A stretch of DNA of 64,000 nt from an uncultured Anaeroplasmataceae bacterium (GCA_944325035.1 CALUYM010000002.1:213588-277587), one strand, 5' to 3'; positions 52,929 through 63,137 are shown, counted from the stretch's first letter. Notes: generated from the letters alone by a model not told the origin. A program made the numbers and translations.

Positions 52929-53271
52929 AACATATGAAACATCAGAAAGTGCAGAAAAAGATTTTTTAAAAACACGCTATTATAAAACTAATATTGAATT
53001 AATATATAAGTTTTTAGAAGAAGATCTAAAGAAAAATTCATATAATATTATTTCGATTAACAAAGATTATGGTGAAATAGCAGCTAGTCATGAAACTCAT
53101 GATATCGTAGTTAAATTATTCCAATATAGCGCAACTGAAGTTGCTGTTGACTTATTTTTAGATTCTCATTTCTTGTTTGATTTCGGTAAGTCTAAAAAAA
53201 TCATTGAGGAATTTTATGAACGTTTAAATAAAAATTTCAATTTAATAGGGGTAGCATTACATAAAAATTAG
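52921..53271 (+). CDS. Small conserved-looking cytosolic protein
   Basis: 116 residues, alpha/beta, no signal: a helical start (ESAEKDFLKTRYYKTNIELIYKF), then strands (YNIISINKDYGEIAAS, DIVVKLFQYSATEVAVDLFLD) and a final helix. I do not recognise the family. It starts inside coaE behind AAAGGAG and ends 9 bases before dnaB. Its place between coaE and dnaB, where Bacillus has nrdR or other genes, gives no clear role. Confidence 0.6.
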   Translation: MGKTYETSESAEKDFLKTRYYKTNIELIYKFLEEDLKKNSYNIISINKDYGEIAASHETHDIVVKLFQYSATEVAVDLFLDSHFLFDFGKSKKIIEEFYERLNKNFNLIGVALHKN

Positions 53272-53280
53272 GAGGGAATA

Positions 53281-54513
53281 ATGATAGCTAGAACTGATAA
53301 GTTTAAAATTTGTTCAAGCTTTACATTATCAAACGATGATATCGCAGTTTTAAGCCTTTTATATTTGCCAATTATAAAAAGTACAGCTTTAAGTTTGTAT
53401 ATGACATTTTATTCCTTAATAAATCGAGCTGATTTATCAACAGAAGAATATAGTCACGTTTATTTAATTGATCTTTTAGGAATTAAATTAGAAGAATTTA
53501 TAAATTCTAGGCGTATATTAGAAGGTATGGGACTTATTTCAACTTATGAAAAAGATAATAATTATATCTATTTATTAAGAGCTCCACTTCAAGCAAGACG
53601 TTTCTTGAATAGTAATCTTCATGGCCTTGTACTTTATTCGACAGTCGGACAGGAAGTATATGAAAATTTAAGAACTCGTTTTAAAGTTAAACCAATTGAT
53701 AAAAAGAATTATCAAGATATTTCAGTTTCATTCGATGAAGTATTTAACATTGATGGTGAGAAAGTAAGTTTAGATGATGGCGATATTTTAGTTTCTAATG
53801 ATAGTCCAAAGACGCTTGAAATTAAACACTATGATTTTAATTTTTCATTTTTTGCAAGCAGAATTGATGCCTTATTAATTCGAGGTGGAATAAATGAAGA
53901 TTTTAAACAAAATATAATTACAACAGCTTCTAATTATTCATTTGATGAGGCTGATATGGAAAGTTTATTTAAAGAATCTATTGATATAGATGGTTATTTT
54001 TCACAAAGATTATTAAAAAAGAAAGCCAAAATTTTATATACATTTAAAACAAATCAAGATATTCCAAAGTTCACAATTAAAGAAAAAATTGATCATAATC
54101 CAAATTATCAAACAGTAATTGAAGAGTTAGAAAATTGTACAGGTGAAGCTTTTTTACAAGCGATAATGGATAAAGATTATGATCCTAAATATTTAGTAAA
54201 TTTAAATGAATTAAACAATGAATTAAAATTAGATTCATCAGTGATTAGAATTATGGTCATGTATGTTTTAAAAGTTTTAAATAAAAGAAATGGTAGAATT
54301 GACTTTCCTGCTTTATCATATTTTAAAAAAGTTGAAGATGATTGGATTTTAAAGGGATATACTGATGTATATAAAGCTTATGATTTCTTTTTAAATGGAG
54401 AAAAAGTTATAATTCCTAAAAAACGTCAACGAAAAGGAATCATTAAAGCTCCAACAAGAATTGAACAAGAGAATCGTGGAAAAGATATTATGGAAGGAAT
54501 GGATATTTTATAA
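53281..54513 (+). CDS. dnaB: Replication initiation and membrane attachment protein DnaB
   Basis: 410 residues of the Bacilli primosome DnaB family (not the helicase). An N-terminal winged-helix-like part holds LSNDDIAVLSLLYLPI near 17-32. The DnaB/DnaD C-terminal helical domain follows (about 290-365), with DLSSVIRIMVMYVL-like sequence near 320-334. A basic tail (PKKRQRKGIIKAP) ends it. It helps load the replicative helicase onto DNA with DnaD and DnaI at the membrane. It is directly followed by dnaI (TAATG overlap), the classic pair. Confidence 0.9.
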   Translation: MIARTDKFKICSSFTLSNDDIAVLSLLYLPIIKSTALSLYMTFYSLINRADLSTEEYSHVYLIDLLGIKLEEFINSRRILEGMGLISTYEKDNNYIYLLRAPLQARRFLNSNLHGLVLYSTVGQEVYENLRTRFKVKPIDKKNYQDISVSFDEVFNIDGEKVSLDDGDILVSNDSPKTLEIKHYDFNFSFFASRIDALLIRGGINEDFKQNIITTASNYSFDEADMESLFKESIDIDGYFSQRLLKKKAKILYTFKTNQDIPKFTIKEKIDHNPNYQTVIEELENCTGEAFLQAIMDKDYDPKYLVNLNELNNELKLDSSVIRIMVMYVLKVLNKRNGRIDFPALSYFKKVEDDWILKGYTDVYKAYDFFLNGEKVIIPKKRQRKGIIKAPTRIEQENRGKDIMEGMDIL

Positions 54514-55391
54514 TGGAAAAAATAGTACCAAATAAATTAAAATCGATTGTTTCAAAATTAGATCCAAATTTTGATGGCGAAGCTGAATTGAAAAAATTAC
54601 AAAAAAGCCCACTTCTAAAAAAATGGAAAGTTACATTTGCAAATTATAATATGTTTTTAGATTATGTAACCTCAGTTACAAATTGCAAGAAGTGTAAAGG
54701 GTTAAAGGACTGCAAGAATTCTAATCCATATTATGGAGTAAAAATAGAAGGAAATCCTCCCCATTTAATATCTTTTCCATGTGACTATTATAAAGAAGAA
54801 CTAAATCGACGTAATAAACAAGCTAATTTTTCAACTCTTTTTACTCCAGATTCTGTTAAAGAAGCAAATTTCGATGATATTTGGTTAAATACAGAAACAA
54901 GAGTCAAAGCGAAAAATTATATTATAAATTTGGGAACTAATTTTAAAGATTTAAAATCTAGAAAAGGCTTATATTTATTTGGTAATTTTCAAGTTGGTAA
55001 GACCTATTTTTTAGCCGCAACAGCGAATTATTTTGCTAGTCTAGGAATTGAGAGTTTATTAATTTTTTTCCCTGATTTAGTTCGTGTACTAAAATCGCTA
55101 ATGTTTGCAGATAAAGAAGAATTTGAAAATAAAATTAATCTTTTAAAAACAGTTCCAGTTTTGATGCTAGATGACTTAGGTGCAGAATACAATACTGAGT
55201 GGGTTAGAGATGAAGTTTTATGTCCAATTTTAAACTATCGTCTTCAAGAAAATTTACCACTTTTTGTATCTTCTAATTTAGATATAAAAGATATGCTTAA
55301 TCACTATCAAGAAATTGATAATAATGTCAATAATGCGGAACGATTAATTTGGAGAATTAAGGCATCTGCAACCTATATTGAATTTAAATAA
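54513..55391 (+). CDS. dnaI: Primosomal helicase loader DnaI
   Basis: 292 residues. An N-terminal zinc-binding domain (Cys in CKKCKGLKDC near 59-68 and Cys near 90) precedes an AAA+ ATPase: LFGNFQVGKTY near 157-167 as Walker A, LMLDDLGAEYNTEW near 219-232 as Walker B and sensor region. The Walker A has Gln where most DnaI proteins have Gly (GDFGVGKS). It loads the replicative helicase at origins and stalled forks. A terminator follows, closing the long polA-dnaI run. Confidence 0.93.
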   Translation: MEKIVPNKLKSIVSKLDPNFDGEAELKKLQKSPLLKKWKVTFANYNMFLDYVTSVTNCKKCKGLKDCKNSNPYYGVKIEGNPPHLISFPCDYYKEELNRRNKQANFSTLFTPDSVKEANFDDIWLNTETRVKAKNYIINLGTNFKDLKSRKGLYLFGNFQVGKTYFLAATANYFASLGIESLLIFFPDLVRVLKSLMFADKEEFENKINLLKTVPVLMLDDLGAEYNTEWVRDEVLCPILNYRLQENLPLFVSSNLDIKDMLNHYQEIDNNVNNAERLIWRIKASATYIEFK

Positions 55392-55394
55392 TAC

Positions 55395-55424
55395 AAAAAG
55401 AGAGAATTAAATTCTCTTTTTTTG
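55395..55424 (+). terminator. Intrinsic terminator of the dnaB-dnaI unit
   Basis: AAAAAGAGAGAAT and ATTCTCTTTTTTT form an 11-12 bp stem with almost no loop (TTAA centre). Confidence 0.85.
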
Positions 55425-55642
55425 TTTGAAAATTTTGCGAAACACTAATTTTTACAAACTGATTAGTATGTAATGATAACTTAGAAATGAATTTAGAAAT
55501 TAACTGATTAGATTTGATTAATTTTAGAATCCATAAAAATTAAGTAATAACAAGTAAAAATTTCTTATTTAGACATTTTATAATTATGAAGCTTTTCTTC
55601 CGCTTTTTATATATTTGTGTTAAAATTTAAACAGGTGATACT

Positions 55643-56200
55643 ATGAATATTGTATATGGTGGTTCTTTTAATCCACCAACTAAAGCACACGAAAGAATTG
55701 TTAATCTACTTCAAAAGAAGTTTAAGCCGCAAAATATAATCATTGTACCAACAGCTTCTAATTATACATGGAAAAATGTACCTAGTTTTAAGCATCGATA
55801 CAACATGTGTTGTATCGCTTTTAAAAAAGCTCTTGTATCAGATATTGAAAATAAAAATTTAAATTATAAAGGCACTTTATTTACACTTGAAACATTAAGT
55901 AAAACTTATGATGACATTTATTTCTGTATGGGAGCGGATAATATTTTGCAGATAAAGAAGTGGATAAATTATGAAATATTGTTAAAAAAGTTTCATTTTA
56001 TTATTTTAGGAAGAAATGGAATAGATGTTGAATCTTTTGTTGAAAATAACTTGAAAGAATATAAGGATAGATTTATTTTTATTGATTTAGATATCGATAT
56101 ATCATCATCTATGTATAGAAATACTAAGGATATATCACTAATTTCAGAAGAAGTTTTAGAATATATAAAAAAGAATAACTTGGAGGATATATATGAATAA
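55643..56200 (+). CDS. nadD: Nicotinate-nucleotide adenylyltransferase NadD
   Basis: 185 residues. VYGGSFNPPTKAHERI near 4-19 is the nucleotidyltransferase HxGH-type site, here TKAH. PTASNYTWK near 32 and FCMGADNILQIKKW near 94 bind nicotinate mononucleotide and ATP. The late SSMYRN near 154 replaces the usual SSTxIR. It makes deamido-NAD, and the next gene (nadE, 8-base overlap) amidates it, so the pair completes NAD. ACAGGTGAT is the ribosome site. It lacks a fused HD domain. Confidence 0.9.
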   Translation: MNIVYGGSFNPPTKAHERIVNLLQKKFKPQNIIIVPTASNYTWKNVPSFKHRYNMCCIAFKKALVSDIENKNLNYKGTLFTLETLSKTYDDIYFCMGADNILQIKKWINYEILLKKFHFIILGRNGIDVESFVENNLKEYKDRFIFIDLDIDISSSMYRNTKDISLISEEVLEYIKKNNLEDIYE

Positions 56201-58046
56201 TGGATTTTTGAAAGTTGCAGCCATAACGCCAAACTTAGAAGTTGGAAATCCGAACTTTAATATTAAAGAAATTATTAAAATATTAGAGAATGTTAATTCT
56301 GATTTTGCAGTATTTCCAGAACTTTGTGTAACCGGATACACATGTGGCGATTTATTTTTTGAGTCAATATTATTGAATGATTCTTTAGAGGCTATTAAAT
56401 TTTTTCTTGCACATAATCCATATAAAGGAATTGTTTTTCTAGGAGTACCGGTTGAGGTTGAAGGTTCATTATATAATGCAGCTTTAGTTATCCAAAAAAA
56501 CAAAATTATGGGTATTGTACCAAAAAGAAGTTTGCCTAATTCAAAAGAATTTTATGAAAAACGGTGGTTTAAATCAGGTAAAAATACAAATTTAACTGAA
56601 ATAAATTATCTTGATACAAAAGTTCCATTTGGTTCATTGATGTTTGAAGATAATACACATAAGATTCGTTTTGGCGTTGAAATATGCGAAGACATGTGGG
56701 CTCCAATTGCGCCTTCAAATGTTTTAGCATACCATGGTGCTAATATGATTTTTAATTTATCTAGTTCAAATGAAACTTTAGGAAAATCTGAGATTAGGTT
56801 AAATACTGTTCTTGAAAGTTCAAGGAGAAATGCAGGAGCATATGTATATGCATCAGCAGGTGTCAATGAATCTACAAGCGATACAGTATTTTCTGGACAT
56901 AATATTGTTGCATGCAATGGTGTTTTAATTAAAGAAACTGAGCATTTTAGTCAAGAATCAGAAGTTATTTATGCAGATATTGATATTGAACAAATAAATT
57001 ATGTAAGAAGAACTAATACGAATTTACATGATGGTTTATATTTAGATTTTAATTATCAATTGATAAGTTTTGAAATATATCAAAATGATGATTTTATATT
57101 TGAAGAAAAATTAGATCAAACACCATTTATTCCTAAGAAAAATTCTTTACATGCTTTTAATAAAATATCTTCTATTCAAGAATTTGCTTTATTTAAACGA
57201 TTAAAGCACACTAATGCTAGAACCTTATTAATAGGTGTTAGCGGAGGCTTGGACTCTACATTAGCCTTACTTGTAGCTGTTGAAGCATTTAAAAAATTAA
57301 AAAAAGATTTAAAAGATATTATTGCTGTAACCATGCCTGGATTTGGTACTTCTTCACGTACTAAAAAAAATGCACTTAAAATGATGGAAGACTTAGGAGT
57401 AACTGTTAAAGAAATTTCGATTAAAGAAGAAGCTTTATTACATTTTGAGTTAATTGGACAGGATAAAGAAAACCACGATATTACCTATGAAAATACCCAA
57501 GCTCGTATTAGAACAATGATTCTAATGAATTTAGCAAATAAGATGAATGGCTTAGTCCTTGGAACTGGCGACATGTCAGAATTAGCATTGGGGTGGTGTA
57601 CTTATAACGGAGATCAAATGAGTAACTATGGTATAAATGCAGGAATTCCTAAAACATTAGTCCGTTTTATGATAGAAAACTATGCTAATAATAAATTTAG
57701 TACAATTAAAGAAACTTTATATGATATTATAGATACTCCTATATCACCTGAACTAAGCGGTAGTGATCAAAAAACTGAAGATGCGATTGGTAAGTATGAA
57801 ATAAATGATTTTATAATGTATCGGTTTTTAGTTTGTGGTGATTGTGAAGAAAGAATTGCATACTTGTTAAAAAAAGCATTTAATATAAATGAAATTGAAG
57901 CAAATGAATTTGTAAAAAAATTCTTCTTTAGATTCTTTACGCAACAATTTAAGCGTCAGGCTTTACCTGATGGACCAAAAATTTTAGAAGTTGCCTTATC
58001 ATCTCGAACTGATTTTAGAATGCCTTCAGACGTTAAAAGGTGGTAA
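56193..58046 (+). CDS. nadE: Glutamine-dependent NAD+ synthetase NadE
   Basis: 617 residues. The N-terminal glutaminase (nitrilase fold) has its triad in FPELCVTGY near 43 (Glu), VPKRSLPN near 109 (Lys) and GVEICEDMW near 165 (Cys). The C-terminal synthetase has the ATP pyrophosphatase P-loop LIGVSGGLDSTLAL near 346 and GTGDMSELALGW near 455. It converts deamido-NAD to NAD with glutamine ammonia channelled between domains. It overlaps nadD; mnmA follows after one base, so nadD-nadE-mnmA-recD2 form one operon. Confidence 0.96.
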   Translation: MNNGFLKVAAITPNLEVGNPNFNIKEIIKILENVNSDFAVFPELCVTGYTCGDLFFESILLNDSLEAIKFFLAHNPYKGIVFLGVPVEVEGSLYNAALVIQKNKIMGIVPKRSLPNSKEFYEKRWFKSGKNTNLTEINYLDTKVPFGSLMFEDNTHKIRFGVEICEDMWAPIAPSNVLAYHGANMIFNLSSSNETLGKSEIRLNTVLESSRRNAGAYVYASAGVNESTSDTVFSGHNIVACNGVLIKETEHFSQESEVIYADIDIEQINYVRRTNTNLHDGLYLDFNYQLISFEIYQNDDFIFEEKLDQTPFIPKKNSLHAFNKISSIQEFALFKRLKHTNARTLLIGVSGGLDSTLALLVAVEAFKKLKKDLKDIIAVTMPGFGTSSRTKKNALKMMEDLGVTVKEISIKEEALLHFELIGQDKENHDITYENTQARIRTMILMNLANKMNGLVLGTGDMSELALGWCTYNGDQMSNYGINAGIPKTLVRFMIENYANNKFSTIKETLYDIIDTPISPELSGSDQKTEDAIGKYEINDFIMYRFLVCGDCEERIAYLLKKAFNINEIEANEFVKKFFFRFFTQQFKRQALPDGPKILEVALSSRTDFRMPSDVKRW

Positions 58047-58047
58047 T

Positions 58048-59130
58048 ATGAAACGAGTGATTTTAGGATTATCAGGTGGTGTTGACTCATCTGTTTCAGC
58101 ATTACTTTTGAAAGAAAAAGGTTATGATGTTATTGGCTTATACATTAAAAATTTTGATTCAAAACAAAATGATGATGATAATTTAAACGATGCTAAAAAA
58201 GTAGCTTTAAGTTTAGGAATTGAATTAAAAGTTGTTGATTTAGTGGATAAAAACAAAGATTTAGTATTGGACTATTTTATTGAAGAATATAAAAATGGAC
58301 GCACGCCTTCACCTTGTATGATTTGTAACAAGGAAATTAAATTTAAAGCTTTTTTTGACATTGCTAAAACGTATGATGCTGATTATATCGCTACGGGTCA
58401 CTACGTAAATATCGCTCATGATGAAAAAGGTGATTTTATAGTAAAAGGCACAGATCTTAAAAAAGACCAAAGTTATTTTTTAGCTTTATTAAGAAAAGAG
58501 AATTTGTCAAAAATATTATTTCCAATTGGCCACTTAACTAAGGATCAGGTGCGTGAAATTGGGGCAAAGTATAAAATAATAACAGCTAATAAAAAAGATT
58601 CAATGGATGTATGCTTCGTTGGAAAAGATAAGTTTAATGATTTTATTAAAACATATATTCCTATTAATAAAGGCAAAATGTTAACTTTAGATGGGAATTT
58701 TATTAAAGAACATAACGGTTTACAATTCTATACAATTGGTCAACGAAAAGGGCTAGACATTGGTGGAATAAATGGTTATCTAAAAGAACCATGGTTTGTA
58801 GTTGGCAAAGATCTAGCTAAAAATATATTGTATGTAGGTCAAGGTTATCATAATAAATATTTATATTCTAATATGTGTACTTGTAAGAATGTAAATATAT
58901 TTAAATCGATTGAAATTGATAAAGATTATGAAGCTGTTTTTCGTTATCATGGTAATTTAAAAAAGGCGAAAGTGCAATTAATTGACAATGATACATTAAA
59001 AATTATTTATGAACAGGAGCGTGCTGTTACTCCAGGACAAGCCTGTGTTATTTATGATGGAGATATTTTAATTGCTGGTGGAATAATCGATAAAGTATAT
59101 TATAATAAAAAGGAAAGACAATATCGATGA
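58048..59130 (+). CDS. mnmA: tRNA-specific 2-thiouridylase MnmA
   Basis: 360 residues from the ATG at 58048, behind AAAAGGTGG; the frame extends back into nadE, but that part is not MnmA-like. LGLSGGVDSSVSALLL near 5-20 is the PP-loop, PSPCMICNKEIKF near 87 holds the first catalytic Cys, and MDVCFVGKDKF near 186 holds the second. It thiolates U34 of Lys, Glu and Gln tRNAs, using sulfur from a cysteine desulfurase. It ends with a TGA that overlaps the recD2 start by 4 bases. Confidence 0.95.
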   Translation: MKRVILGLSGGVDSSVSALLLKEKGYDVIGLYIKNFDSKQNDDDNLNDAKKVALSLGIELKVVDLVDKNKDLVLDYFIEEYKNGRTPSPCMICNKEIKFKAFFDIAKTYDADYIATGHYVNIAHDEKGDFIVKGTDLKKDQSYFLALLRKENLSKILFPIGHLTKDQVREIGAKYKIITANKKDSMDVCFVGKDKFNDFIKTYIPINKGKMLTLDGNFIKEHNGLQFYTIGQRKGLDIGGINGYLKEPWFVVGKDLAKNILYVGQGYHNKYLYSNMCTCKNVNIFKSIEIDKDYEAVFRYHGNLKKAKVQLIDNDTLKIIYEQERAVTPGQACVIYDGDILIAGGIIDKVYYNKKERQYR

Positions 59131-61382
59131 ATTTAATGGGCAGTGTTAAAAGTATCATTTATGAAAATAGCGATTCTACATATAAAGTTTTGCGAGTCGA
59201 AACTTCAAAAAAAGAGATTACGGTAGTTGGTTACTTTCCTATAATTGATCTTTATGGATATTATACTTTTGAAGGTGATTTTATAGATAATGATAAATAT
59301 GGCCGTCAATTCAAAGCTATAGTTGCAATAAAACGAATCCATTCAGATAAAGAAGGATTAATTAAATATTTGGCGAGTAAAAAATTTAAGGGAATTGGTG
59401 AAAAGACAGCAGAAAAGATAGTTGCTGGCTTAGGATTAGAAGCGTTAGATATAATTAAAAGAAATCCAGAAGTATTAATCGATTTTGGTATTAAACGAAA
59501 TAAAGCTTTAGAATATCAACAACAATTAAAAGAAAGTGAAAAAGAAGAAGAATTGATTGTCAAACTATATGGATATGAATTAACTCCAGTTATGGTGAAT
59601 CGTTTGATTGAAAAATATCATGATAATGCATTAAAAATCGTTGAAACTAATCCATACCAATTAATTGATGATCTAGATGGTTATGGGTTTGTTAAAGCCG
59701 ATAATTTGGCTTTAAAATTAGGTTTTAAATTAAGCGATGAAGTAAGAATAAAAGCAGCCTTAAAATATACTTTAAATCAAGCTTGTATCCAAAAAGGTTT
59801 TACTTTTTTATCCCAAAATCAATTTTTAGAGACAAGTTATAAATTAATTGATAAAAATCATGATGAAGCGGTAAGTAAGGAAGATATTTTAAAAATCATT
59901 AATGAGTTGAAAAATGAAGAAAATCTTGTTGTCAAAAATAATCGCTATTATCCGTTATATTTATATCAAGCTGAAGATATTAGCTATAAAAGATTAATGG
60001 CGATTAAGAATTATTCATTGGAACTTCCAGCAGAAGAAAAGATTAATTCATTAATTCCTAAAGTCGAAGAAAAAATGGGGTTCGAATTAACCGAACTTCA
60101 GCGCTTAGCAATAAAGAAAACTGTTTCTAGCAAAATTGCTATAATTACAGGTGGGCCTGGTACTGGGAAGACAACAATTGTTAAAGCATTGCTTGAACTT
60201 GAAGCAATGTTAAAAGAATTGAGTTTAGATGATGAACGTTTCAGTTCAAATCTATTACTATTAGCCCCAACCGGTAAAGCAGCGAAGAGATTAAGTCAAT
60301 CAACATCACTTCCTGCTAGAACTATTCATAGTGCATTGGGATATAATGAGACTGGTTATTTTACTAAAAATGACCATGACCAGTTTAAAGAAAACTTAAT
60401 AATAATCGACGAATCATCAATGATAGATATATCTTTATTATCCAATCTTTTAAAAGCTACTCCTGATAAGACAAGACTTGTTTTTGTTGGTGATGATAAT
60501 CAATTACCAAGTGTAGGACCAGGAAATATTTTAAAAGAGATGATTGACTCGAAATTATTTCAAACTACTAAACTTGAAGAGATTATGCGTCAAAAAAAGG
60601 ATTCTAATATTATTAAATTATCTAAGATGATATTAAACAAAAGAATTGACTATAATATTTTTAATGAAAAAAGTGAAGTTTTTTTCTACAATGCAGATGC
60701 AAAAGAAGTATTGGATAAAATAGATTTATTTTTCGAAGCTTTTATAAAAAAAGGTGGAGATTTTAAAAAAGATTTACAAGTTTTAGTACCAATGTATAGT
60801 GGTGTTTGTGGAATTGATGCAATAAATAAATTAATTCAAGAAAAATATAATCATAATCCATATTTTCTGGTTCATAATAATAAAGCCTATAAAATTGGTG
60901 ATAAAGTATTGCAATTAAAAAACGAACCGAGTTTAGGAATAATGAACGGAGATGATGGAATCATTATCGGACATGAAAAAACAGAAGAAGAGGAAGTAAT
61001 TCATATTGATTTTAATGGTCATAAAGTTAGATATAAAGTATCTGATTTAGACAATATAACTTTGGGATATGCAATAAGCATTCATAAATCACAAGGGATG
61101 GAATTTGAAAATGTAATTATTCCTATTGTTCCTGCTTTTTATATTATGTTAAAGCCGAAACTTATTTATACTGGATTTACAAGAGCAAAAAAGAAATTGA
61201 TTATTATAGGAAAGACTCAGTCCTTGAATCAAGCTTTATATTCGGCAGATGAAAATCGTCAGACATCTTTATTTTTAGACAAAAATTCGAGTATTTTTGA
61301 AATAAATGACCCAGAAATTCCATTTGACACTTTAGGTGAAGAAAATATGGAAAATGTTAGTCCGTATGATTTTATGGATTAG
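59127..61382 (+). CDS. recD2: RecD2-type ATP-dependent DNA helicase
   Basis: 751 residues. The N-terminal part includes tandem helix-hairpin-helix motifs (FKGIGEKTAEKIV near 90) typical of RecD2, the RecD form without RecBC. Superfamily 1B helicase motifs follow: AIITGGPGTGKTTIV near 337 (Walker A), IIDESSMID near 427, FVGDDNQLPSVG near 450 and AISIHKSQGMEFENVI near 648. It unwinds DNA 5'-3' and helps genome stability. It is coupled to mnmA, as in many Bacilli. Confidence 0.95.
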   Translation: MNLMGSVKSIIYENSDSTYKVLRVETSKKEITVVGYFPIIDLYGYYTFEGDFIDNDKYGRQFKAIVAIKRIHSDKEGLIKYLASKKFKGIGEKTAEKIVAGLGLEALDIIKRNPEVLIDFGIKRNKALEYQQQLKESEKEEELIVKLYGYELTPVMVNRLIEKYHDNALKIVETNPYQLIDDLDGYGFVKADNLALKLGFKLSDEVRIKAALKYTLNQACIQKGFTFLSQNQFLETSYKLIDKNHDEAVSKEDILKIINELKNEENLVVKNNRYYPLYLYQAEDISYKRLMAIKNYSLELPAEEKINSLIPKVEEKMGFELTELQRLAIKKTVSSKIAIITGGPGTGKTTIVKALLELEAMLKELSLDDERFSSNLLLLAPTGKAAKRLSQSTSLPARTIHSALGYNETGYFTKNDHDQFKENLIIIDESSMIDISLLSNLLKATPDKTRLVFVGDDNQLPSVGPGNILKEMIDSKLFQTTKLEEIMRQKKDSNIIKLSKMILNKRIDYNIFNEKSEVFFYNADAKEVLDKIDLFFEAFIKKGGDFKKDLQVLVPMYSGVCGIDAINKLIQEKYNHNPYFLVHNNKAYKIGDKVLQLKNEPSLGIMNGDDGIIIGHEKTEEEEVIHIDFNGHKVRYKVSDLDNITLGYAISIHKSQGMEFENVIIPIVPAFYIMLKPKLIYTGFTRAKKKLIIIGKTQSLNQALYSADENRQTSLFLDKNSSIFEINDPEIPFDTLGEENMENVSPYDFMD

Positions 61383-61406
61383 TTAAATAATATACTGGGT
61401 GAGAAT

Positions 61407-61580
61407 ATGAAACCAATTATTTATATGGCTATTGGTGCTTGCTTACCATTTGCCGCCTATGAATTAATGAATTCAAAGGCTTATAAGGACATGATGAATA
61501 AAGTTCAAAACATGGATTTATGTAAGTGCATAAAAAGTAATGCCCAAGATAAAAAAGGCCAAGAGACTAGCTCTAACTAG
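61407..61580 (+). CDS. Small single-pass membrane protein, 57 residues
   Basis: ATG behind CTGGGTGAG encodes MKPIIYMAIGACLPFAAYEL and 37 further residues. Helix one is hydrophobic (about 3-18). The rest is polar, with KAYKDMMNKVQNMDLCKCIK (two Cys near 38-40) and a soluble tail. No family recognised; small YtxH-like membrane proteins are comparable only in layout. It sits 24 bases after recD2 with a terminator right behind it, so it is the last gene of that operon. Confidence 0.6.
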   Translation: MKPIIYMAIGACLPFAAYELMNSKAYKDMMNKVQNMDLCKCIKSNAQDKKGQETSSN

Positions 61581-61582
61581 AT

Positions 61583-61611
61583 AAAGGGTGCCAAATGGCA
61601 TCCTTTTTACT
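61583..61611 (+). terminator. Intrinsic terminator of the nadD-recD2 operon
   Basis: AAAGGGTGCC, loop AAAT, GGCATCCTTTTT (one G-U). Confidence 0.9.
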
Positions 61612-61673
61612 ATTTTTTGTAATTAGTAATTTTAACTCAATTTGCTTTAAAATTAATTTATGTCTAAAAGAAC

Positions 61674-61701
61674 TTGATTAGTTTAAAAACTAAGCTATAA
61701 T
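61674..61701 (+). promoter_or_regulatory. Promoter of ktrB
   Basis: TTGATT, 16 bp, TATAAT, 28 bases before the start at 61730. Confidence 0.65.
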
Positions 61702-61729
61702 ACGATGTGAGTATGTGTTAGAGGTATAT

Positions 61730-63030
61730 ATGATAAGGTTTTTAAAAAAGCAACCAGCTGTTCGATATATAATTTTAGGTTTTTTAATTACAATTTTATT
61801 AGGTTCGTTTCTTTTACAAATGCCATTTAGCATTAAAGAAGGCGTAAATGTCAGGTATATTGACAGCTTAGCTACATCGGTAAGTTCGGTTTGTATTACT
61901 GGCTTAGTAGCAGTTGATATAGCAGATAATTTTACATTCATAGGACAAGTTATTGTAGCTTTATTAATTCAAATTGGTGGTCTAGGAGTAACTGCAATTG
62001 GTGCTGGAATTATTTTATTAGTTAATCGAAAGATTAATTTAAAAGAAATTTCTTTAATTAAAGAATCATTGAATTTGCATTCTAGACGTAGTATCGGTAA
62101 ATTTCTTTCCGAAATTTTTTATACTACTATTTTAATTGAATTAATTGGTGCTTTAATCAATTTTTTTGTTTTTATTCAAGATTTTGAAATGAAACAGGCA
62201 ATTTGGATGAGTATCTTTCATTCTATTTCATCTTTTAATAATTCTGGTTTTGATGTTATTGGTGGTGGAGTAAATTTAATACCATATAAAGATAATATAA
62301 TAATTAATTTGAATACAAGTATTTTAATTATCTTAGGTGGAATTGGTTTTTTAGTTATTCGAGAGATAAGAGAAAAAGGAATATATTGGAAAAAATATTC
62401 CATGCATGCACGTGTGGTTATTGTAATGACGTGTGCGATGCTTGTTTGTGGAACTTTATTAATAAAACTTTCTGAGCCAGATATTACTTGGTTGGGAGCA
62501 TTTTTTTTCAGTGTTTCGTCACGAACAGCGGGCTTTTCAACATATCCAGTTAAAAATTTTACCAATGCAACACTTTTTACATTAATTATCCTAATGTTTA
62601 TTGGAGCTTCACCCGGTTCAACTGGTGGAGGAATTAAAACAACTACTTTTTTGTGTTATTACAGGGAATTAAAGGAAGTGCTACGAATCGTCCGGAAAAA
62701 GCCTTTCATTATTCAATCCCTAAAGAAGCATTCAAAAAAGCTTCTGTAGTTACAATATTAACATTATCGCTTGTAATTGTATCGACATATTTACTTCTCA
62801 TTTTAGAACCAAATCTTAGCTTTCTTGAAGCTTTATTTGAAATGACAAGTGCTTTTGGGACTGTTGGTTTATCTACATGTGTTACCTATAATTTAAGTAT
62901 TGGGGCAAAATTTCTATATATGATAATGATGTTTATTGGTAGATTAGGTCCGCTTACTGTTATATCACTATGGAACTTTAATAAAATCCAAAGATTCTAT
63001 TATCCAGATGGGAATATAAGTGTTGGATAA
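61730..63030 (+). pseudogene. ktrB: KtrB/TrkH-type potassium transporter, split by a -1 frameshift
   Basis: The first frame starts at 61730 behind AGAGGT and runs to 62749. It covers three of the four pore repeats, including VCITGLV near 62, SFNNSGFD near 170 and GSTGGGIKTTTF near 298. From 62653 the -1 frame (to 63030) continues the protein with VLLQGIKGSATNRP, an IPKEAF motif and the last pore FGTVGLS plus GRLGPLT. Joined, it is about 433 residues, the right length for KtrB. The join lies at T TTT TTG (62647-62653), where one missing T or ribosomal slippage would explain it. Either a fresh pseudogene, a recoded gene or a base-call error. No ktrA gene lies next to it. Confidence 0.8.
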
Positions 63031-63100
63031 GAAGTTTTAAATTAATAATATTGTTTTATATATTAAGCTCAAAAGTAGATATAATTAAGAAAATATATAA

Positions 63101-63137
63101 TTAAAATGATATCTAAGTTGGTAGGTATCATTTTTTA
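63101..63137 (+). terminator. Terminator of ktrB
   Basis: AATGATA pairs with TATCATT around a TCTAAGTTGGTAGG loop, then a T-run. Confidence 0.7.

Noticed and set aside
55460..55515. Direct repeat ACTGATTAG upstream of nadD
   Set aside because: Two copies about 40 bases apart, but too short and AT-rich to support as an operator, and it matches no NiaR or NrtR site I know.
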